Below are positions 1 through 9,740 of a stretch of DNA of 64,000 bases, in pieces. Numbering within the stretch: the first letter of the stretch is position 1; the number at the start of each line of letters is the position of its first letter. Source of the DNA: Candidatus Nitrohelix vancouverensis. GTDB taxonomy: Bacteria > Nitrospinota > Nitrospinia > Nitrospinales > VA-1. The stretch is from NCBI GenBank assembly GCA_015698305.1, contig CP048620.1:1204557-1268556 (forward strand), given 5' to 3'. The notes under the pieces were generated by a model. It did no database searches and was not told the DNA's origin. It saw only the letters and a program-made list of their open reading frames with translations. Both the position numbers and the translations under genes were made by a program.

Positions 1-31
1 GGCGACGGCTCCAGCCGGTCTTCGTTTGAAA

Positions 32-298
32 TTACAATTCGCGAATTGATTTGATATGCAGGTTGCCGGGTTGCTGGCGGAGATGGGACGACAACGCCGC
101 AGTGATCACGGCGATCTCTTCCTCGTTCCCCGGGCCGGCGCTTGCCGAGGCTGAAGCTTTTGCGACAGGCTTCGGCGGAGCGGTGTAGGGAATGAAATGG
201 ACAAGCATCTTAATGGTTGCGATCAAGACCGACAACACGAGAAAAATCACGCCCATCGCGATAGCCGAAACGGCAATGGCGTCTGAGATGTTTTCCAT
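32..298 (-). CDS. oadG: Oxaloacetate decarboxylase Na+ pump, gamma subunit (OadG-like)
   Basis: Small 88-residue membrane protein. One N-terminal hydrophobic helix (about residues 8-32) is followed by an Ala/Pro/Lys/Ser-rich stretch and a short C-terminal domain. This is the usual architecture of sodium-pump decarboxylase gamma chains, which hold the alpha and beta subunits together at the membrane. The start is the ATG at 296-298: it lies one base after the stop of oadB, and the frame upstream (to 418) overlaps oadB in low-quality sequence. It is the last gene of oadA-oadB-oadG. Gamma subunits are poorly conserved, so the call rests on topology and position more than on motifs. Confidence 0.8.
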   Translation of the reverse strand: MENISDAIAVSAIAMGVIFLVLSVLIATIKMLVHFIPYTAPPKPVAKASASASAGPGNEEEIAVITAALSSHLRQQPGNLHIKSIREL

Positions 299-299
299 G

Positions 300-1502
300 T
301 CAGTTCCCTCCCGTTGGCAAGGAGACGACGGCGGAAATAGCTTCTGCGCTGGTGTGCGATAATCCGGCATCGCCGCCAAACAGGGAAACAAAGACGCCGG
401 CGGCGACCGCGCTTCCAATCACTCCCGCGACGTTGGGACCCATCGCATGCATGAGGAGAAAGTTTTTGTTGTCTTCCTCGGAGCCGACCTTCTGCGAGAC
501 GCGCGCCGCCATGGGAACGGCGGAAACTCCCGCAGAGCCGATCAGCGGATTGACTTTACCGCCTGTAATTTTGCACATGAGTTTGCCAAACAAGACACCG
601 CCTGCGGTCGCCATGGAAAATGCGAGCAGACCGAGAACGATGATCTTTAAAGTCTCAATGCGCAAAAAGGAGTCGGCGGTCATTGAAGAGCCGACAGCCA
701 AAGCCAGTAAAATAGTGACGATATTGATCAAATGCGTTTCTGCGGTTTCATGCAGACGTTTGGTCACCCCGGACTCGCGGAACAAGTTGCCAAGCATCAA
801 CATGCCCAGTAATGGGGTCACGCCGGGCAACATCAGACAACATACAATGGTGACGAGTATGGGGAAAATGATTTTGACATTTTGGGAAATGGGTTTCAAC
901 TGCTCCATGCGAATCTTGCGCTCTTCCGGCGTGGTCAGCATGCGCATGATCGGCGGTTGAATGAGCGGCACCAGCGCCATGTACGAATACGCGGCGACGG
1001 CGATAGGCCCGAGCAGATGCGGAGCCAGTTTACTGGCGATGAAGATGGACGTGGGACCGTCCGCGCCTCCGATGATGCCAATGGCGCTGGCTTCCTGCAT
1101 GTTGAATCCCAGGGCCACGGCGCCAATGAGCGTTGTGTAGACGCCGACCTGAGCGGCGGCGCCGAGTAAAAGCGTCGAGGGGTTGGCGAGCAGGGGACCG
1201 AAGTCGGTCAGCGCGCCAACGCCAAGGAAAACGAGAGGGGGTAATATTTCATATTTGACGCCTTGATAGAAAAAATGCAACAGTCCGCCTTCATCAACGT
1301 TGCTCATCAAGCTCATCGGCAGGTTGGCCATGAGACAGCCAAAACCGATGGGGAGCAGTAAAAGCGGTTCGAATTCTTTCCAGACTGCCAGATATAAAAG
1401 AACGCAGGCGACCACAATCATGACCATATGGCCGGGTGTAATGGCCTCAAGTCCTGTGGAGTGTAATATATGCAGAGCGGCTGAGCCGAAGCTGAAATCC
1501 AT
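300..1502 (-). CDS. oadB: Oxaloacetate decarboxylase Na+ pump, beta subunit (OadB)
   Basis: A 400-residue polytopic membrane protein of the OadB/GcdB/MmdB family. These subunits couple decarboxylation of carboxybiotin to export of Na+ across the inner membrane. The diagnostic motif [10 protein letters not shown] (residues 145-154) holds the conserved membrane Asp linked to Na+ and proton binding in this family. Many hydrophobic helices are visible along the whole length, and the length is typical. It sits five bases downstream of oadA and one base before oadG, so the three are almost certainly co-transcribed. The partner could in principle be a methylmalonyl-CoA or glutaconyl-CoA carboxyltransferase, but the adjacent alpha subunit is of the oxaloacetate/pyruvate type. 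Confidence 0.92.
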   Translation of the reverse strand: MDFSFGSAALHILHSTGLEAITPGHMVMIVVACVLLYLAVWKEFEPLLLLPIGFGCLMANLPMSLMSNVDEGGLLHFFYQGVKYEILPPLVFLGVGALTDFGPLLANPSTLLLGAAAQVGVYTTLIGAVALGFNMQEASAIGIIGGADGPTSIFIASKLAPHLLGPIAVAAYSYMALVPLIQPPIMRMLTTPEERKIRMEQLKPISQNVKIIFPILVTIVCCLMLPGVTPLLGMLMLGNLFRESGVTKRLHETAETHLINIVTILLALAVGSSMTADSFLRIETLKIIVLGLLAFSMATAGGVLFGKLMCKITGGKVNPLIGSAGVSAVPMAARVSQKVGSEEDNKNFLLMHAMGPNVAGVIGSAVAAGVFVSLFGGDAGLSHTSAEAISAVVSLPTGGN

Positions 1503-1507
1503 GATCG

Positions 1508-3295
1508 TCAGTTGATCTCGATCAGCGGATCGCCGGTCTGAACTTTATCGCCTTCTTTGATAAGAATCGCGCCAATCGTTCCGGAAGTATGAGCCGTGAC
1601 ATCCGTTTCCATTTTCATCGCTTCCATGATGATGAGCACGTCGCCTGCGTTGACAGCGTCGCCCACCTTGCATTTGAGAGAATAGATGGAACCGGGAAGC
1701 GGTGCCTCCAATGTTTCTTTCGCTCCTGCCGACGGGGCGGGAGCGGTAGCCACAGCCGCGGCGGGTTGAGGAGCCGTTGCCACGGCGCTCGCTGATGATC
1801 CTGCGGGAATGACTTCCACCGCGAATGATTTGCCGTTGACCATGACCGTGTACGCGGCAGGGCCGCTCGCATAGGCGACGGGCGCCGCTGCGGGCGCCGC
1901 GACTGCCGGCGCGGATTTGGCCCCCGGTTTTTTCTCAACGGGCGGCGGTATCAAGCCGTCGCGTTGCGCGAAGAAATTCATGGCGACCTTCGGGAACATG
2001 GCGTAAGACAGGTGATCGTCTTCCGATGTGATCTTGTCGCCGCATTCTTCGACTACTTTTTCCCATTCGGGTTCCAGCATGTCTGCGGGTCGACACTCCA
2101 TGATTTCTTCCTCCTGGGCGACTTTCGCCAGAAGATCGGGGTCGATCGGCGCGGGTAGCTTGCCGTATTTGCCGAGGACGCATTCGCGCGTTTCCTTGGT
2201 CACAATTTTATAACGTTCGCCGGTCAACACATTCAATGTGGCCTGCGAACCCACAATCTGGCTTGTCGGCGTGACGAGTGGGGGATAACCCATGTCTTTG
2301 CGGACGCGAGGCACTTCCTTCAGCACTTGCTCGAGCTTGTCCAGCGCGTTTTGTTCCTTCAGTTGGTTCTCCATATTGGAGATCATACCGCCGGGAATCT
2401 GCGAATCGAGAATCTTGACGTCGACGCCTTTGAAATCGCTTTCGAATTCAGCGTAATGCTTTTTGACTTCTTTGAAGTAGTCGGCGATTTCGGTGAGCAG
2501 GGTCATGTCCAGCCCGGTGTCGCGCTCGGTGCCCCTCAGCGATGCGACGATGCATTCCGTGGCGAACTGCGAGGTGCCCATCGCGAGGCTGGAAATTGCG
2601 GTGTCGACGATATCGATGTCCGCTTCAATGGCGCATTGCAGGTTCATGCCCGCCAGACCGGTGGTGGCATGGGTGTGCAGATGTACGGGAATTTTTACGG
2701 CTTTCTTAGCTTCGCTGACCAGATCGAAGGTGGCTTTAGGTGTCAGCAGGCCCGCCATATCCTTGATGCACAGTATATCGGAACCCATGTCTTCGAGCTG
2801 GCGCGCCATGGTGACATAGCGTTCCAGATCGTGAACGGGGCTGACGGTGTAGCTGATCGTGCCTTCCACGATTTTGCCGCATTTTTTTGCGGTGTCCACT
2901 GCCGTTTTGATGTTGCGGAAATCGTTCAACGCGTCAAAAATCCTGAAGATATCAATTCCAAGATCAGCAGAATGCTTGACGAAACGCTCAACGATATCAT
3001 CTGCGTAATGTCGGTAGCCCACGCAGTTTTGTCCCCGCAACAGCATTTGGAACGGAGTGTTTGGCATTTTTAATTTGAGTTTACGAATACGATCCCAGGG
3101 ATTTTCGTTCAGGAAGCGCAGGCAGGAATCGAAGGTCGCTCCACCCCACATTTCAGAAGAAAAATACCCAACCTGATCGATTTTGCTCGCGATCGGCAGC
3201 ATATCTTCCGTCCGCATCCGTGTTGCGAGCAGGGACTGATGAGCGTCCCGCAATACAGTTTCGGTGATTTTAAGTGGTTTTTTTTCAGAGGTCAT
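1508..3295 (-). CDS. oadA: Oxaloacetate decarboxylase alpha subunit with biotin carrier domain (OadA / pyruvate carboxylase B type)
   Basis: A 595-residue carboxyltransferase with an N-terminal HMGL-like TIM barrel: LRDAHQS near residue 15, IKDMAGL with Lys178 as the expected carboxylated lysine, and metal-binding HLHTH at 205-209. The PYC_OADA domain follows, then an Ala/Pro-rich linker (about 455-535), then a C-terminal biotinyl domain with EAMKMET and target Lys561. It transfers CO2 between oxaloacetate and biotin. With OadB and OadG next to it, it is most simply the catalytic subunit of the Na+ pump. The same protein type also serves as subunit B of two-subunit pyruvate carboxylases; no biotin carboxylase gene is in this window. 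In a reverse-TCA organism the physiological direction is open. Confidence 0.92.
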   Translation of the reverse strand: MTSEKKPLKITETVLRDAHQSLLATRMRTEDMLPIASKIDQVGYFSSEMWGGATFDSCLRFLNENPWDRIRKLKLKMPNTPFQMLLRGQNCVGYRHYADDIVERFVKHSADLGIDIFRIFDALNDFRNIKTAVDTAKKCGKIVEGTISYTVSPVHDLERYVTMARQLEDMGSDILCIKDMAGLLTPKATFDLVSEAKKAVKIPVHLHTHATTGLAGMNLQCAIEADIDIVDTAISSLAMGTSQFATECIVASLRGTERDTGLDMTLLTEIADYFKEVKKHYAEFESDFKGVDVKILDSQIPGGMISNMENQLKEQNALDKLEQVLKEVPRVRKDMGYPPLVTPTSQIVGSQATLNVLTGERYKIVTKETRECVLGKYGKLPAPIDPDLLAKVAQEEEIMECRPADMLEPEWEKVVEECGDKITSEDDHLSYAMFPKVAMNFFAQRDGLIPPPVEKKPGAKSAPAVAAPAAAPVAYASGPAAYTVMVNGKSFAVEVIPAGSSASAVATAPQPAAAVATAPAPSAGAKETLEAPLPGSIYSLKCKVGDAVNAGDVLIIMEAMKMETDVTAHTSGTIGAILIKEGDKVQTGDPLIEIN

Positions 3296-3328
3296 TCAAG
3301 TGGCCTTTAAAAATAGTTTAAGCCGATG

Positions 3329-3355
3329 GACCGACCCTTCGTACCCATGTCGGTC
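3329..3355. repeat. Inverted repeat in the oadA leader
   Basis: A perfect 7-bp inverted repeat, GACCGAC / GTCGGTC, with a 13-base loop. It lies 34-60 bases upstream of the oadA start on the minus strand, so it would form a hairpin in the leader mRNA or serve as a palindromic binding site. No U-run follows on the minus strand, so it is not an ordinary terminator. Function unknown. Confidence 0.4.
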
Positions 3356-3473
3356 GCAACGGCATTTGTTGGTACATACCTAAAAAGGAACCCGTAAATA
3401 GGCAAAGCAAAATTTAAGAAATTCCCTTTAAGATTGTGGGAATAGTAAAATAGAAAAAACCTAAAATCAAATC

Positions 3474-4946
3474 TTATTTCCTCCATGCCTGGGGAAGAAA
3501 CAAGAGAATAATTCCGTATATTTCAAGCCTTCCCATCAGCATATAACCGATCAAAACGCTTTTGCCGAGAGCGGGGATATCTGCATAGTTTCCCATGGGT
3601 CCGACCTGGCCCAAACCGGGGCCAATGTTGAAAAGGCAGGCGACCGATGCGGACACGGAGGTCTGCATATCCACGCCAAGCATGGACAAGAAAATACAGT
3701 TGAGAATGGCGAACCCCATGAACAGGCTGGTGAGCGCCACGGTGTTGGTCAGTTTGTCGGGATCGAGCGTTTTTCCCGCTACTTTGACATGCATGATGGC
3801 GCGCGGGTGGATCAGTTTTTTTAATTCTCTGGCGATGATCTTGAGCAGAACGATGAAGCGAATGGCTTTGAGCGAACCGCTGGTGGAGCCGGAACATCCT
3901 CCGACGAGCATGAGACAAAGCAAGATGACCTTGAGATAATCGGGCCAGAGGTTGAAATCGTCCGTAGCGAATCCGGTGGTGGTGTTGATGGACATGACAG
4001 TGAATGCGGCGGACCGAATGGAACGGGTCACTTCCACATCGGGGTTGGCGCGTATCAATCCCCAGGAGGCCAGTAAAATGGCGATAGCCAGCATGGAGCA
4101 GTAAAAGCGGAACTCGGGATTATTGAACACCTCGCGAACGTTGCCGCGAATGAGCTGAAAGTGGAGAGCGAAGTTGATGCCTCCGAGAAACATGAAAATA
4201 AAAATAATCCCTTCTATATAAGCGTTGTCGTAATGGCCGATGCTTTTGCTGTAGAGGGAAAATCCGCCGGTGGCGACTGTCGAAAAAGTGTGGCAGACCG
4301 CGTCGAAATAACTCAACCCGAAAGCGCGTAAAAGAAAAATCTCCAGCAGGGTCAGTACGAGATAGGTCTTCCAGAGGATCTTGGCGGTTTCCGCCAGCCG
4401 CGGTTCCATGCGTTCCACGGTCGCGCCGCCTGGAATTTCGGCTTTGAATAAATGAAAACTGCCGATTCCAAGCGCTGGGAAAATGGCCAGAGACAACATG
4501 ATGATTCCCATGCCGCCCAGCCATTGCATGAGATTTCTCCAGAACAGGATGCCCTCCGGGAGCGTGTCAATTTCTCTCAGAACCGAGGCGCCAGTGGTGG
4601 TGAACCCGCTCATGCTTTCGAACAGGGCGTCGATGAATTCAGGGCAGACCCCGGTGAGGGTGAAGGGAAGCGCGCCTATCAGGGCGATGAACAGCCATGA
4701 AATGGCGACAATGGAGAAGCCTTCGCGGTCGCGCAATTGCTCGACACCGGATGGAAAAAACTTCCACATCACGACGCCGAGAACCAACGAGCACAGGGCG
4801 GTGATTATAAAGGCCGAGCTTTCTGTCAGATAGCCTTCTATCGGGGGGTTGTCGAAATACAAGGAAACGCCCATGGGCAACAGCATCAGAGCGGACAGCA
4901 GAGCCAGCAGGATGCCGGCGACGTTGCAAATGGCCCGGATATTCAT
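3474..4946 (-). CDS. trkH: Trk potassium uptake protein, channel subunit TrkH
   Basis: A 490-residue integral membrane K+ transporter of the TrkH/KtrB family. The four pore-loop regions of the selectivity filter are visible in order: GFTTTGAS, ATGGFS, TTTGFATD and NIGPGLGQVG. Multiple membrane helices surround them. It imports K+ using the membrane potential and needs the cytoplasmic RCK protein TrkA. Its start overlaps the trkA stop by four bases, so the two subunits are translationally coupled. Length and pore motifs are normal for the family. Confidence 0.95.
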   Translation of the reverse strand: MNIRAICNVAGILLALLSALMLLPMGVSLYFDNPPIEGYLTESSAFIITALCSLVLGVVMWKFFPSGVEQLRDREGFSIVAISWLFIALIGALPFTLTGVCPEFIDALFESMSGFTTTGASVLREIDTLPEGILFWRNLMQWLGGMGIIMLSLAIFPALGIGSFHLFKAEIPGGATVERMEPRLAETAKILWKTYLVLTLLEIFLLRAFGLSYFDAVCHTFSTVATGGFSLYSKSIGHYDNAYIEGIIFIFMFLGGINFALHFQLIRGNVREVFNNPEFRFYCSMLAIAILLASWGLIRANPDVEVTRSIRSAAFTVMSINTTTGFATDDFNLWPDYLKVILLCLMLVGGCSGSTSGSLKAIRFIVLLKIIARELKKLIHPRAIMHVKVAGKTLDPDKLTNTVALTSLFMGFAILNCIFLSMLGVDMQTSVSASVACLFNIGPGLGQVGPMGNYADIPALGKSVLIGYMLMGRLEIYGIILLFLPQAWRK

Positions 4947-6310
4947 TTGAAAGGAAAAAAGCGACTTCGCTTGCCAAACAGCTTGTCGATTTTCTCAACC
5001 GCTTTGGACAGGGCGACCACGATCACCGAGTCGCCGGGGTGAATGCAGAAGTCGCTTTTGGGGAACTCCATCTCACCATTACGCAGAATGGCTCCGATGC
5101 GCGCGTCCTTTGGAAAGTCTAACGCGCCGATGGTCTTTCCCGCGATTTTTGATTCGGCGTCGACGATGATTTCGATCAGCTCTGCGTCTTCAATCAATTT
5201 GAATACCGAGACGACCTGGCTTTGCCTGAGGTGCTTGAGTATGGAATTGATGGTGATCAGGCGCGGGTTGACGGTGATGTCCATACCGATCGAGTCGAGG
5301 ATCGGTAGATATTCGGGGTCGTTTGCGATGACCAGAGCGCGCTTGGCGCCTTTCTTCTTCGCCAGCAGGGCGGCCAGAATATTGTCTTCGTCGTCTTCGG
5401 ACAGGGACATGAAAAAGTCGGTCTGGCTTATATTGATATCATTGAAAAGATCCATGTCGGTACCGCTTCCGTGGTGAACCACGGTGCTGGATAGCACATC
5501 CGCCGCTTCATTGGCTTTATCGCGGGAAGGCTCGATGATACAGATGTCGCGGGTGGTTTTTTCCAGTTGCTTCGCCAGATTGATAGCAATCTGGGTGGCG
5601 CCGAAAATGACGATTTTTTCTATCTGATCCACGCTCTTGTTGAGCATGGGAAGCAGGAAGGGCAGAAATTCCTTGTCGAGCAGGGTGTATATCTTGTCTC
5701 CGGGGCGGATTTCGTCGGAATCGCCAGGGAGCAGTAGTTGCCCGTCTCGCACGATGGCGACGATCATGATGGAGTCGAGTTCGGAGACCCCTGTGGTTTC
5801 GAATATTTTCTTTCCCGCCAATGGCGCGTCTTCAGGGACGTCGAACTGGCGTAGCAGGATTTGTCCGTTGGCGAACTCCGCGACGTTGGTGGAGCCGGGG
5901 CTTGCGAGGATTTTGATCACGTTGTCGACGATGATCTCGCTGGGGTTGATGGCGAGATCGACGTATAAATCCTCCAGCTTGATGACGGCGTCGGGGGAAC
6001 TGAACTCCATACTACGAAGCCGGGCGAAGCGGTGTTTGATGTTGAATCGGGATGCGAGGAAACAGGCGTAGAGATTGACTTCGTCTCTTTCCGTGACAGA
6101 GATCACCATTTCCATGGATTGGATTCCGGCCCGGATCATGACGCTGGGAAGGCAGGCGTTTCCCTGAACGGTGAGAATGTCGAGCGTGTCGGCGAGGGGC
6201 CTTATTCGCTCCGCATCGCTATCAATGATAGCGATATCGTGGCCCTCGTTTGATAGCTCGCGAGCAAGATTGCTTCCGACAATGCCTGCCCCAATGATTA
6301 AGATTCTCAT
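4943..6310 (-). CDS. trkA: Trk potassium transport regulator TrkA (tandem RCK)
   Basis: A 455-residue cytoplasmic protein with two copies of an RCK-N (Rossmann NAD-binding) plus RCK-C unit. The first Rossmann motif is GAGIVG at residues 7-12, followed by an acidic residue pattern (IIDSD) typical of NAD(H) binding. The second repeat, starting near residue 235, has a weaker glycine motif (GATQIA). It forms the gating ring of TrkH in response to nucleotides. It overlaps trkH by four bases and lies 71 bases downstream of hflC on the same strand. Confidence 0.94.
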   Translation of the reverse strand: MRILIIGAGIVGSNLARELSNEGHDIAIIDSDAERIRPLADTLDILTVQGNACLPSVMIRAGIQSMEMVISVTERDEVNLYACFLASRFNIKHRFARLRSMEFSSPDAVIKLEDLYVDLAINPSEIIVDNVIKILASPGSTNVAEFANGQILLRQFDVPEDAPLAGKKIFETTGVSELDSIMIVAIVRDGQLLLPGDSDEIRPGDKIYTLLDKEFLPFLLPMLNKSVDQIEKIVIFGATQIAINLAKQLEKTTRDICIIEPSRDKANEAADVLSSTVVHHGSGTDMDLFNDINISQTDFFMSLSEDDEDNILAALLAKKKGAKRALVIANDPEYLPILDSIGMDITVNPRLITINSILKHLRQSQVVSVFKLIEDAELIEIIVDAESKIAGKTIGALDFPKDARIGAILRNGEMEFPKSDFCIHPGDSVIVVALSKAVEKIDKLFGKRSRFFPFK

Positions 6311-6381
6311 GAATGGGAAAGATGATGGTTAATACAGGGGTGCCTTGCGGCAGGATTCCCACTAAAGATGCGATCAATCTT

Positions 6382-7233
6382 TTATTTAGGCTTATTCATA
6401 AACTCCAGAAACTCGGAATTTTCTGAAAGCAGTATCGTCGTGTCGCTGGCAAATGAATTCTTGTACGCTTCCATGGATCGCATGAACGAGTAGAAACCGG
6501 GTTCTCTTTTAAAAGCGTCGGCGTAGATCGCAATGGATTTGGCGTCGCCTTCACCGCGAATGGTCTGCTCGCGTTCGTAAGCTTCTGCGATCAGGATCGT
6601 TTTTTCTTTGTCGGTTTTAGCGCGAATCTTGGTGGCCTCTTCTTTACCTTCAGAGCGATACTCTTTGGCGATACGATCTCGCTCCGTACGCATGCGGTTG
6701 AAGATGGAATTGGCGATCTCGGGCGGCAGGTCGGTGCGTTTGATGCGGACCTCTACCACTTCAATGCCATATTCCGAGGCTTTGAGGTTCGCCTGCTCCG
6801 TCACCCGCGCCATGATTTTTTCACGCGCTTCGGTGATGATATCGTGCAGGATGTGCGTACCTATTTCGACGCGCACTTCAGAATAGAGGATGTCGTCGAG
6901 TCGGGACCGGGCATTATCAGTGCTTCGAACCGTTTCCAGGAATTTCAGGGGATCGGTGATGCGCCACATGGAAAAATTGTCGATCAACAGGTTTTTCTTG
7001 TCTTTGGTGATGACCTCGGTCGAAGGCGAGTCGTTCACCAATAATTGGTTCGAAAAGAAACGGACCTGTTGAATGCCCGGCACTTTAAAGTACAGGCCGG
7101 GTTCCGAAATGATTTCTTTGGGTTTTTGCAATTCCAACACCACCGCGCTCTGGGTCATATGCACGGTGAACATGGATGAATAAACCGTCAGTAAAACGAC
7201 GACGATGGTGCCGATAAGAATATTTTGTTTCAT
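6382..7233 (-). CDS. hflC: Membrane protease modulator HflC
   Basis: A 283-residue SPFH/band-7 protein with one N-terminal transmembrane helix (about 5-25). The band-7 domain follows, then a charged coiled-coil (RDRIAKEYRSEGKEEATKIRA). HflC and HflK form a large cage in the inner membrane that holds and tempers the protease FtsH. It begins 14 bases after hflK and so shares its transcript. No proteolytic residues are expected or seen. The motif GEGDAKSIAIYADAF near the end is typical of HflC. Confidence 0.93.
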   Translation of the reverse strand: MKQNILIGTIVVVLLTVYSSMFTVHMTQSAVVLELQKPKEIISEPGLYFKVPGIQQVRFFSNQLLVNDSPSTEVITKDKKNLLIDNFSMWRITDPLKFLETVRSTDNARSRLDDILYSEVRVEIGTHILHDIITEAREKIMARVTEQANLKASEYGIEVVEVRIKRTDLPPEIANSIFNRMRTERDRIAKEYRSEGKEEATKIRAKTDKEKTILIAEAYEREQTIRGEGDAKSIAIYADAFKREPGFYSFMRSMEAYKNSFASDTTILLSENSEFLEFMNKPK

Positions 7234-7247
7234 AAATTAATTATGTG

Positions 7248-8294
7248 TTATCGCGATTCCGGGCGGTTCAGCCCCAGATTATTAGCATTGAGTGGGAGGA
7301 GCGGCAAAACTCCTGTTTTATCGCTACCCATGACGAATTTCTGCATCTTGGGCAACACTTCTTCCATGGTTTCCAGAAAGAGTCGTTTACGTGTGATGTC
7401 CGGCGCTTTCTCATATTCCTTTAACTGAGAAATAAAGCGGTTGGCATCACCCTGGGATATCTTGACTTTCTGTTCCAGATACGCTTCCGCTTCCTGGATG
7501 ATCTGCTCGGCCTTACCGCGGGCTTCGGGGATGACGGCGTTGCGATAGCCCTGCGCTTCGTTGATCATTCGCTCCTTGTCCTCGCGCGCGCTGACTACGT
7601 CTTTAAACGCGGCGGCTACCTGCTCTGGAGGATGCACGTCCTGCAATTGCACCGTCACCACTTCCAGGCCTGAGCCGAAGTTGTCGAGCAGAGTCTGTAT
7701 TTGTTCTCTGGCAATGATCTGAATTTCGGCTTTGCCGGTCGTTAAGGCCTCGTCGATATTCTTGCTCCCGGCGATTCCGCGAATGACGGTCTCTGCGACG
7801 TTGCGCACCAGACGATGCGGTTCGCGCACATTGAACAAGTAGGAAACCGAATCTTTGACGCGATACTGAACCACCAGATCGATGTCGATGATGTTCTGGT
7901 CTCCCGTCAGCATCAGCGATTCTGCTGGAACCTGCTGCGCGGCGCCTGTGCTTGAATTTCTGAACCCAATTTCAGCGCGCTGGATTTTGCGAACCTTCGG
8001 CGTCATTGCGTGTTCGATCGGCGACGGGAACTTGAAATGCAGGCCCGGTTGCGTGGTTTTGGTGTATTTGCCAAAACGGGTCACAACGCCTTCTTCGTCC
8101 GGTTCGACAAAATAAAAGATGCCGGGAACGAGCCATATAATGAGTAATAACAAGCCCACGACCAGAAACATGGACGGTTTGAATTGCGGTAATTTGATTT
8201 GAGGCACATCGAAAGGAGGTTTTCCCGAAGGATTTCCGCCGCCGCGATTGCGGTCTTCAGCGCCTTTTGGATCGTGTAAATCGTCCCAAGCCAT
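7248..8294 (-). CDS. hflK: Membrane protease modulator HflK
   Basis: A 348-residue SPFH/band-7 protein. It has the Gly/Asn/Pro-rich cytosolic N-terminus of HflK (about 1-38), one transmembrane helix (about 40-65), a band-7 domain starting at FYFVEPDEEGVVTRFG, and a helical region with ISQGDANRFISQL. It is the partner of HflC in the FtsH-associated complex. It is first in the hflK-hflC pair and has a candidate promoter in the 130-bp gap in front of it. Confidence 0.94.
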   Translation of the reverse strand: MAWDDLHDPKGAEDRNRGGGNPSGKPPFDVPQIKLPQFKPSMFLVVGLLLLIIWLVPGIFYFVEPDEEGVVTRFGKYTKTTQPGLHFKFPSPIEHAMTPKVRKIQRAEIGFRNSSTGAAQQVPAESLMLTGDQNIIDIDLVVQYRVKDSVSYLFNVREPHRLVRNVAETVIRGIAGSKNIDEALTTGKAEIQIIAREQIQTLLDNFGSGLEVVTVQLQDVHPPEQVAAAFKDVVSAREDKERMINEAQGYRNAVIPEARGKAEQIIQEAEAYLEQKVKISQGDANRFISQLKEYEKAPDITRKRLFLETMEEVLPKMQKFVMGSDKTGVLPLLPLNANNLGLNRPESR

Positions 8295-8349
8295 AGATTA
8301 TTCTTTCAACAGGTATTCTGCGGTTAAAGTAATTTTTATGTAAACGGTT

Positions 8350-8378
8350 ACGCTAGCAAACTGGTTCTATCTTGTCAA
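8350..8378 (-). promoter_or_regulatory. Candidate sigma-70 promoter for hflK-hflC
   Basis: On the minus strand a consensus -35 hexamer TTGACA (8373-8378) is followed after exactly 17 bp by TAGCGT (8350-8355) as a weak -10. It lies in the only non-coding gap upstream of hflK, about 55 bases before the start codon. The -35 is perfect and the -10 matches three of six positions. Confidence 0.45.
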
Positions 8379-8424
8379 CAAAAGGCGGCATTGACGCATT
8401 TGTGGAAAAATGTCTCCCGCGCCT

Positions 8425-9300
8425 CTAGTTGCGGGAAATATTCGCCGCTTCTTCCAACACCGAACTGGCTTCCTGTCGGCTGAGACCAAAAATCTGGAAG
8501 CTCAGGAAATAGGAATGGTCGATGAGGGCCTCGCCGTCCATGAACCCATCAGGGGATTCCGTATCATAAAGGTATTCATAAATCGGGTTTTCCCGGGAGG
8601 TGTAAAACAGCTCCAGGTCTTTGGGCGAGGGGCTTTGCCCAAGAAGCATTCGGATGATGATGGGATCCATCTCGAATTCTTTGCGCAGGGCTTCCAGAGC
8701 GGTCTCTGGTTTTTCGTCGCTTTCCTTGCGCGCGCTCATATTTTCTTCAATGGCCTGGTTTCTTTTGAAAAACAGGAAGTGCGGGTGTTCTACATTTTTT
8801 CCAATCAGAAAATCTCCGTCGTGGAAATACAATTGGACCCAGTCGTCAAAATTGATTTTTTCCGGTTGGTCGCGAAATACCTGGTAGGAGTTGACTTCGT
8901 CTGAGCCTTCGTTGAGAAGGCGGTTGAACAAGGTGACGAATTGATTCATGCAGTCGTAGACGACCGTGCAAAAATACGGGTTCATGCGGTACCAGTTGTT
9001 CGTTGAATTGTGCGCGTTGATCAGTTTGCGAAGCATCATCAACAACTGTTCCGGGTCTTTTACGTGGCTGTAGGTGATGGGAAAATTGTTTTTTAAATAA
9101 TCTTCAATTTTCTTTTTGTCGTCGGAGCAGGCTCCCATTTCCTTTTGCAAATAGCCTTTGGATTGATCGAGACTGTAATAAACCAGTTTTTCATGATTTA
9201 TATTTCGATGGTAATCCATGTACTCCTTCAGCTTGGGATTTTTCACTTCTTCCGGGTGTGTAGGAGGTGGTTCTGAAATGTCTTTTGCAAACGCCAGCAT
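8425..9300 (-). CDS. Hypothetical protein, about 291 residues
   Basis: I do not recognise a family. The start at 9300 (ATG, protein begins MLAFAKDISEPPP) is preferred because GAGG lies about six bases upstream. The frame stays open to 9417, but those extra residues run into the repeat region. The protein is hydrophilic and rich in Asn, Tyr, Phe, Glu and Lys, with no signal peptide or membrane helix, so it is probably cytoplasmic. It contains two acidic/aromatic stretches (NFDDWVQLYFHDGDFL, FYTSRENPIYEYLYD) and a basic-acidic segment near residue 190. It lies on the same strand as hflK but is separated from it by a gap carrying a promoter-like site. Confidence 0.75.
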   Translation of the reverse strand: MLAFAKDISEPPPTHPEEVKNPKLKEYMDYHRNINHEKLVYYSLDQSKGYLQKEMGACSDDKKKIEDYLKNNFPITYSHVKDPEQLLMMLRKLINAHNSTNNWYRMNPYFCTVVYDCMNQFVTLFNRLLNEGSDEVNSYQVFRDQPEKINFDDWVQLYFHDGDFLIGKNVEHPHFLFFKRNQAIEENMSARKESDEKPETALEALRKEFEMDPIIIRMLLGQSPSPKDLELFYTSRENPIYEYLYDTESPDGFMDGEALIDHSYFLSFQIFGLSRQEASSVLEEAANISRN

Positions 9301-9504
9301 AAAAGTCCTCTTGATAATGGTGAATCTTGCTATTCTGTACTTATTACGCCGCAATTTCAAGATTTTTTGGCGCGGGCATCGCCCGCAGGAAAAGAGCCGA
9401 GCGGGCATCAGCCGCAAGAAGAGTGCTGCAAAGTTTCAATTGCGTCCTAAACTATTGATAGCGATGTGGGTCGTTACCCGTCCAGCTGTAGGCCTCGCTG
9501 AAGC

Positions 9505-9538
9505 CACCCTCACCTGTATCCTCTCCCTGAGGGAGAGG
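9505..9538 (+). repeat. REP-like palindrome, copy 1
   Basis: The perfect 19-bp palindrome CCTCTCCCTGAGGGAGAGG lies at 9520-9538. It is preceded by a CACCCTCACC-type flank, which gives the element an orientation. The core can form a stable stem-loop. Similar cores with a CTCACCCTAACC flank are a common kind of dispersed palindromic repeat in proteobacterial genomes. Confidence 0.6.
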
Positions 9539-9705
9539 AACGGGCTATGCGTGGAGTAGGAGTCGTTGTGTTTCAATTGCGGTCAAAAGGGATGAACAGC
9601 AATGTAAGGTCAGCGTTAGGCGGGCATCACCCGCAGGAAGAGAGCCGTAAAGTTTCAATTGCGTCCTAAACTATTGATAGCAATGTAAGGTCAGCATTAG
9701 AAAAC

Positions 9706-9740
9706 CCTCTCCCTGAGGGAGAGGGCAGGGTGAGGGGGAG
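9706..9740 (-). repeat. REP-like palindrome, copy 2 (inverted relative to copy 1)
   Basis: The same 19-bp core lies at 9706-9724, extended by one base pair on each side. Here the flank (GCAGGGTGAGG) is on the right, so this copy is inverted relative to the one at 9505-9538, about 170 bp away. Paired, inverted copies are the usual arrangement of REP/BIME elements mobilised by RAYT transposases. No such gene is in this window. Confidence 0.6.

Noticed and set aside
3420-3442. ATTCCC / GGGAAT stem after trkH as a terminator
   Set aside because: Short stem with a large loop and no proper U-run on the minus strand; too weak to list.
9218-9559. Plus-strand frame of 113 codons over the repeat region
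   Set aside because: It overlaps the hypothetical gene on the other strand, runs through the palindromes, and has no ribosome site.
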